Shown here piece by piece: positions 49,231 through 53,369 of a stretch of 53,369 nt of DNA. The stretch is from NCBI GenBank assembly GCA_020846975.1, contig JADLCX010000004.1, forward strand, positions 1-53,369, in the 5' to 3' direction. Made by a program: the position numbers and the translations under genes. The notes beneath the pieces are model-generated. The model was not told the origin of the DNA, searched no databases, and saw nothing but the letters and a program-made list of their open reading frames with translations. Every line of letters begins with the position of its first letter. Positions within the stretch are counted from its first letter, which is position 1. Origin of the DNA: Phycisphaerales bacterium. GTDB lineage: Bacteria; Planctomycetota; Phycisphaerae; Phycisphaerales; UBA1924.

Positions 49231-50763
49231 ATGTTTGAGCGTCTTTCCGACGGTTTTTCCAGCGTCTTCCGCAGGCTCTCCGGCAAGGGCGAGATCTCCG
49301 AATCCAACGTCCGGGAGGCGATGGAGGATGTCCGCAAGGCCCTGCTCGAAGCCGATGTGCATGTCGATGTCGTGAACGACTTCACGCAGGGCGTGATGGA
49401 CGACGCGGTCGGGCGGGAGGTGACCAAGAGCCTCAAGCCGGGCGAGGAAATGATCGGGATCGTTCACGATCGGCTCGTCGAGTTCCTGGGGGGTGTGCCG
49501 ACGGACGACCCGAGCAAGATCGTGCAGCCCGCGGACGGCGTGCTGCGCGTCAGCCCCGGCCCCACGATCGTGATGATGTGCGGCCTGCAAGGGAGCGGCA
49601 AGACTACGACCTGCGGCAAGCTGGCCGGATACCTCAAGAAGCGGGGGCGCAGCGTGCTGCTGGTCGCGGCGGACCTCCAGCGGCCGGCCGCGGTCGAGCA
49701 GTTGCACACGGTGGCGGACAGTGTGCAGCGCGACCTGCCCGGCGGCGCGCAGGTGTCGTTCTATTCGGAGCCGGACAAGGTCGCGGCGTACGGCAAGGCG
49801 GTGGGCGTCGCGGTGCAGGTCTGCAAGCGCGGCGTCGAGTTTGCTCGCGGCAAGGGGATCGACACCGTCATCCTCGACACGGCCGGCCGCCTGCACATCA
49901 ACGACTCGTTGATGGATGAGTTGAACCAGATCAACAAGACCGTCCATCCGCACCAGATCTTCCTCGTCACCGACGCGATGACGGGGCAGGATGCGGTGAA
50001 CAGCGCCAAGGCGTTCCACCAGAAACTCGAAGTGGACGGGATCGTCCTGACCAAGTTTGACAGCGACACGCGCGGGGGGGCGGCGATCAGCGTCAAGCAC
50101 GTCACGGGCGCGCCGATCAAGTTCATCGGCGTGGGCGAGAAGCTCGAGAACCTCGAGGATTTCGTGCCGCAGCGGATCGCGGGGCGGATCCTGGGCATGG
50201 GCGACGTGGTGAGCCTGGTCGAGAAGGCCCGCGAGCAGGTGAGCGATGAGGAGGCCGAGAAACTTCAGGAGAAGATGGCCAAGGGCGAGATGACGATGGA
50301 CGACTTCCTGAAGCAGTTGCGCACGCTGCGGCGGATGGGTCCGTTGAAGCAGCTGCTCGGCCTTCTGCCGGGCGTGGGGAGCGCGCTCAAGGATGTTCAC
50401 ATCGACGACAAGCAGCTCGACCGGGTCGAGGCGATCGTGCACAGCATGACGCCCGGCGAGCGCAAGAAGCCCGACGGGATCGACATGTCGCGGCGCAAGC
50501 GCATCGCGCGCGGGAGCGGGACGGACCCCAACGAGGTCGGTCAGCTCGGGAAGCAGTTCACGACGGTGAGCAAACTGGCCAAACAGATGTCGGGCCTGAG
50601 CGCGATGAACCGCGTGAAGGCCGTGAAGGAGCTCGGCGAGGGCGGGATGGAGGGGATGCTGCCGGGTGTCGGAGGGTTGCCGGGCTTCGGCGGGATGGGC
50701 GGGAAGGGGAAGCCGAGCACGGTGGGGAGCGGGTTCAAGGGGCGGTTTAAGAAGAGGAGATAA
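49231..50763 (+). CDS. ffh: Signal recognition particle protein Ffh
   Basis: The 510-residue GTPase targets nascent membrane proteins with SRP RNA. The N domain starts MFERLSDGFSSVFRRLSGKG. The NG domain has G1 GLQGSGKTTTCGK (118-130), DLQRPAAVEQL, DTAGRLHI and TKFDSDTRGGAAIS. The M domain (from about 330) has methionine-rich helices with MSRRKRIARGSG, the RNA-binding arginine stretch. It ends with a Gly/Met-rich tail and FKKRR. ATG 49231; upstream in-frame codons overlap the divergent remnant. Confidence 0.97.
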   Translation: MFERLSDGFSSVFRRLSGKGEISESNVREAMEDVRKALLEADVHVDVVNDFTQGVMDDAVGREVTKSLKPGEEMIGIVHDRLVEFLGGVPTDDPSKIVQPADGVLRVSPGPTIVMMCGLQGSGKTTTCGKLAGYLKKRGRSVLLVAADLQRPAAVEQLHTVADSVQRDLPGGAQVSFYSEPDKVAAYGKAVGVAVQVCKRGVEFARGKGIDTVILDTAGRLHINDSLMDELNQINKTVHPHQIFLVTDAMTGQDAVNSAKAFHQKLEVDGIVLTKFDSDTRGGAAISVKHVTGAPIKFIGVGEKLENLEDFVPQRIAGRILGMGDVVSLVEKAREQVSDEEAEKLQEKMAKGEMTMDDFLKQLRTLRRMGPLKQLLGLLPGVGSALKDVHIDDKQLDRVEAIVHSMTPGERKKPDGIDMSRRKRIARGSGTDPNEVGQLGKQFTTVSKLAKQMSGLSAMNRVKAVKELGEGGMEGMLPGVGGLPGFGGMGGKGKPSTVGSGFKGRFKKRR

Positions 50764-51149
50764 TCTTCCTCAAGACCAACTCACACTCTTGCTGAAGTAC
50801 CTGACGCTCTCGCCGCTGCGGGCTGCGTATGTGAAGCCCGGACCGACGCGTCAGCGGCTTGGACAACCTGCCGCGAGCTGCTGCTCGCCGGCATCGATGC
50901 GTTCATGGGCTTCCAATGCAGACTGCTCGACGTGCTCAACCTCGCTGATGTGTCAAAGGCCAGAACCGGGCCGCTCGCATTGAGCACCAAGTGAATCGGT
51001 TCGATGCCCGGCGCTTCGGTCTCGGGGATGATCGAACTGCTGCTCTGCTGAAAGGCCAGCAGGATGTTTGAGGGCACTCGCTCGCTGCAAAAGCTCGTTG
51101 CGGAGAAGTCGAGGGAATCGGAGTAAGCCCTCGGCTCGTGTCGGCACGC
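50764..51149. other. Gap after ffh with two competing open frames
   Basis: Two frames look protein-like over 50764-51077. On the + strand, without a usable start codon, CRELLLAGIDAFMGFQCRLL and DVLNLADVSKARTGPLALST are seen, ending TGA near 50994. On the - strand an open frame of 98 codons covers 50781-51077. Neither has a recognised family. The stretch may be a gene remnant. No terminator for ffh is evident. Confidence 0.35.
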
Positions 51150-52427
51150 TCACGAGTGGAAGCCGAGCTCGGCCTTGACCGCCCTCGCCAGATACTCCAC
51201 CTGCTCCAGCGAGTTGTAGCACTGCATCGCGATCCGCACGGCGCGCTGCGTGGCCGTCGGGTCGCCCGGCGGGTGCAGCACGATCGGGGCCTGGATTCCC
51301 CAGTTGGCGATGAGCCGGTCCTGGATCGGGTCGTGGTACCTGGTCAAGGGCAGAGCCTCGCCGGGCTTGGGGAGCGTGCGATCGGGGATCGGAACGCTTG
51401 CGAGTGAGGCGAGCATGTCGTCGGGCGCGGGGTGCTCGCTCACGCCCAGCTCGCGGCACAGGATGTCCCGGCCGCGCAGCGTGTTTTCGCGGTTGTGGCG
51501 CATGAGCGGGGCCCAGGCGTGCGGCGGGTCATCGGCTCGGCGCGGCACGAGGGTGTCCATGAAGGTGATGAGTTCCGGCAACACCAGGAAGGGCGTGACA
51601 TCCGCGGTGCCGGTGTAGTCGAACTCGACCCTGAACTTCGGGCGATCGTCCCTGGTTGAGTTGGCGCCGTGCGAGATGGTCAGCGGGCGCATGAGGTGGC
51701 GGCGGTCTTTGCGTACCCAGAGGAACGCCGACCCCTTGGGGGCGCACATCCATTTGTGGCAGTTGCCGGAGTAGTACGGCGCATCGAGCGCGTTGAGGTC
51801 GAGCGGGACCATTCCGGGCGCGTGTGCACCGTCGATGAGCGCATCGACTCCTCGCCCCCCCCAAGCGTTCAACTCGCGCACGATCTTCTCGATCGGGAAC
51901 ACCAGCCCGGTCGGGCTGGTGATGTGGCTCAGGAGGACCAGTTTCGTGCGCGGCGTGAGCGATCCAAGCACCGCATCGACAGCCTGCTGTGGGTTTCGGA
52001 TGGGCCATGGCACGTGGGCGTTGACGACTCGCGCCCCCCATTGCCCGGCCGCGTAGCGCAGCACGTTGTTGCACGCGTTGTACTCGTGGGAGTTGGTCAG
52101 CAGTTCATCGCCGGGTTGGAAGCGGAGCGAGCGCACGACGGTGTTGACGCCCTCGGTCGCGTTGGTCATGCGCACGAACCCATCCGGGTCGGCGTTCATG
52201 AACCGGCCCAGCGCGTGGCGCACGCCGTCGAGCACGCCCTCGAGGTCCTCGACGAAGAATCGGATCGGCTCGCGTTCCAGCCTCGCCTGCAACTCTCGCT
52301 GCTGCTCCAGGATCTTCGTGGGGCACGCGCCGAACGAGCCGTGGTTGAGGAAGACCACGCCCGGGTCGAGTCCCCAGTGTCGGGCGTGCTGGGAGGGCCT
52401 GGGCAGCGGGTGTGGGCGCGGGGACAT
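51150..52427 (-). CDS. Class V PLP-dependent enzyme (isopenicillin-N-epimerase-like)
   Basis: The 425-residue protein has the class V pattern: VFLNHGSFGACPTKILEQQR (25-44), TNATEGVNTVVRSL, NSHEYNA, and LIDGAHAPG (Asp199, pyridine-nitrogen contact). SGNCHKWMCAPKGSAFLWV carries the Schiff-base Lys225. Bacterial members act as desulfurase-like or epimerase-like enzymes of unknown substrate. ATG 52427; an upstream in-frame Met (52577) adds an Arg/Pro-rich extension that is not family-like. The gap 52428-52609 holds no supported gene. Confidence 0.9.
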   Translation of the reverse strand: MSPRPHPLPRPSQHARHWGLDPGVVFLNHGSFGACPTKILEQQRELQARLEREPIRFFVEDLEGVLDGVRHALGRFMNADPDGFVRMTNATEGVNTVVRSLRFQPGDELLTNSHEYNACNNVLRYAAGQWGARVVNAHVPWPIRNPQQAVDAVLGSLTPRTKLVLLSHITSPTGLVFPIEKIVRELNAWGGRGVDALIDGAHAPGMVPLDLNALDAPYYSGNCHKWMCAPKGSAFLWVRKDRRHLMRPLTISHGANSTRDDRPKFRVEFDYTGTADVTPFLVLPELITFMDTLVPRRADDPPHAWAPLMRHNRENTLRGRDILCRELGVSEHPAPDDMLASLASVPIPDRTLPKPGEALPLTRYHDPIQDRLIANWGIQAPIVLHPPGDPTATQRAVRIAMQCYNSLEQVEYLARAVKAELGFHS

Positions 52428-52609
52428 CGGGCGTGAGTGTATGAAGCGGCGCGGGGGAGGAGGGCGGCTGGCGAGGGGGCGTGATGGGCGCTCGCCGTCA
52501 CCGTCATACCGCCGTGCCGTATCCGCTGCTGCGCATCCACGAAGCGGCGAAGCGGCTGGTATGCGAACCCGCCACACTGTGGGCGTTGCTCCACAAGGGT
52601 GCGCCCCGT

Positions 52610-53152
52610 TTAGCCGCTTGTCATCACTCCCGTTGTCTCGTCAATCACTACGCGGCTCCCATCGTCCACGGTGATATGGAGGAGTGGCGAGGCGCGGCGA
52701 AAGTCTGAAACGGTAGCGGCGATTGCCTCCTGCCAGACCTTTCGACCCTGAGTATCAAGGGAAACTACCTCTGTCTCCGAAATCACCAGCAGCCGCCCAT
52801 CCCGGAGCAACCATGCACCCATGATCGGCGTGTCCGCCAAGTATTCCCACACAGCGGCCCTGGCCGAGGCATCGACTTCGGACACCCAGCCATCGGTCAG
52901 CACGAACAGCCGTCCGTTCTCGGCGAAGCACGTTGGTTCGACTCCTCCCACAACCGATGCCGCACGGACTTCTACAACACCCGCTCCGCTTTGACGATCC
53001 GTCAACAGGAACGAGTAGAAACGTGAGTACGACTCATCCGCAGTTCCGACGCGAACCACTGGCACGGCTCCGCGCGCGTCCCATGCGTTGCGATCGGTGC
53101 CGAGAGACGCACACCGCACCCACCATCCTGGTCCAATCGGCCCAACTCGCAC
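52610..53152 (-). CDS. Hypothetical protein, coupled to an interrupted upstream gene
   Basis: The 180-residue protein probably starts at GTG 53152, with GGAGG 8 bases upstream and only 2 bases after the TGA of the preceding frame. It is beta-rich with propeller-like repeats (RLFVLTDGWVSEVDASARAA, RLLVISETEVVSLDTQGRKV) and ends DETTGVMTSG. No family is recognised. A longer frame starting at 53326 enters the mobile-element repeat and is an artefact of the insertion. Confidence 0.65.
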   Translation of the reverse strand: MRVGPIGPGWWVRCASLGTDRNAWDARGAVPVVRVGTADESYSRFYSFLLTDRQSGAGVVEVRAASVVGGVEPTCFAENGRLFVLTDGWVSEVDASARAAVWEYLADTPIMGAWLLRDGRLLVISETEVVSLDTQGRKVWQEAIAATVSDFRRASPLLHITVDDGSRVVIDETTGVMTSG

Positions 53153-53154
53153 GC

Positions 53155-53244
53155 TCAGCCTCCAAAGAGTTTCATGGTGATGAGCTTGTTTCCTTCCCAA
53201 ACGGATTCCATCTTCAGGAAGCCTCCCGGTCCGCCGAGCAGCGA
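53155..53244 (-). pseudogene. 3' end of a gene cut by the mobile element
   Basis: From the repeat boundary at 53244 the - strand reads SLLGGPGGFLKMESVWEGNK and LITMKLFGG, then TGA: 29 residues with a protein-like pattern. The rest of the gene is replaced by the repeat at 53245. The GTG of the next gene follows 2 bases after the stop, with a ribosome site inside this frame, so the two were a coupled pair before the insertion. Confidence 0.5.
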
Positions 53245-53369
53245 GAGCGTGTCCCATCCGCAGTGGGAAGTGGATGGCGGCGTGACCTGACAGCTTACCC
53301 GGCTTTCCGGGCGATGGCGACTCCATCCTGAGGTTCCAGTGCCGCGGCGAGCATCCAGAGCTGGCCGTG
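53245..53369 (-). repeat. Right copy of the 125-bp terminal inverted repeat (3' end of a mobile element)
   Basis: Reverse complement of 67-191 with one mismatch. It encodes the last 24 codons of the transposase-like frame, with Arg in place of Gln near the end, plus 50 bases after its stop. The element continues beyond the window edge. Confidence 0.85.

Noticed and set aside
52481..52708. Short + strand frame with an excisionase-like phrase (LRIHEAAKRLVCEPATLWAL)
   Set aside because: It overlaps the end of the - strand gene, loses any similarity after 20 residues and has no neighbouring integrase.
53155..53326. Extended N-terminus for the 52610 protein reading into the mobile-element repeat
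   Set aside because: The extension is translated from repeat DNA in another frame than the transposase, and a better GTG with GGAGG exists at 53152.
1..53369. A 53-kb composite transposon bounded by inverted element copies
   Set aside because: The interior is mostly housekeeping genes (prs, fabD, purL, ffh, tyrS, rnpB). A contig ending in repeats explains the symmetry better.

Overview
The window is about 53 kb of GC-rich bacterial DNA. It most likely comes from a member of the Phycisphaerae (Planctomycetota). This is an inference from several traits seen together: secreted proteins ending in a doubled D-x-N-x-[SD]-G / SVQDIFDFL dockerin-like tail, prepilin-like proteins with a [10 protein letters not shown] leader and a C-terminal H-x9-DG motif, a PEP-CTERM-tailed GDSL esterase, lipoproteins with proline/alanine-rich spacers, and K/A-rich tails on ribosomal proteins. 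No rRNA is present to confirm it. Both ends of the window lie in the same 125-bp sequence in opposite orientation (67-191 and 53245-53369, one mismatch). This sequence carries the 3' end of a transposase-like gene, so the window probably is a contig that ends in two copies of one mobile element.

Layout. 691-6122: tRNA-Gln, then a housekeeping run on the + strand (single-domain GlmU-type uridylyltransferase, prs, rplY, pth, rpsF, ssb, rplI) closed by a strong terminator. 6160-11735: - strand genes for a secreted GDSL esterase, lnt, accD, a histidine-phosphatase-fold protein that has lost both catalytic histidines, and rpe. 11786-13524: rnhA, a DUF433/DUF5615 toxin-antitoxin pair, and fur. 13598-17505: a collapsed secreted-protein remnant and fabD-lipoprotein-fabG. 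17506-22208: a decayed Ig/dockerin tail, purL with two fused PurS-like domains, and a patatin lipoprotein. 22358-36418: mostly envelope and secreted proteins (three H-x9-DG prepilin-like proteins, a coiled-coil membrane protein, a HEAT lipoprotein, a collagen-like beta-propeller protein, a sugar-dehydrogenase-like dockerin protein, tandem UspA, heme oxygenase). 36556-40867: tyrS, a REP-associated transposase with perfect flanking REP hairpins, a CBS protein, an oxidoreductase-like protein and the RNase P RNA gene. 41012-45011: a Wzm/Wzt polysaccharide ABC exporter, an NRDE/TANGO2-like protein and a DinB-like protein. 45272-53369: a GH3-family enzyme with an alpha/beta hydrolase, two related zinc-ribbon proteins, an orphan dockerin tail, ffh, a PLP enzyme and a gene pair cut by the right-hand mobile element.

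How the parts fit. The core modules serve translation (rplY, pth, rpsF, rplI, tyrS, rnpB, tRNA), precursors (GlmU, prs, purL), fatty-acid synthesis (accD, fabD, fabG), lipoprotein maturation and membrane targeting (lnt, ffh) and surface polysaccharide export (wzm/wzt). Between them lies a lineage-specific envelope/secretome layer. The dockerin-like tail occurs five times: two intact genes and three apparently decayed or orphan copies, which suggests active turnover of this module.

The least explained items are the catalytically dead phosphatase-fold protein next to accD/lnt, the dockerin-like tail family without a visible partner, the collagen/propeller protein, and the lipoprotein embedded in the fab cluster. 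No CRISPR array, prophage or obvious new defence island is seen.
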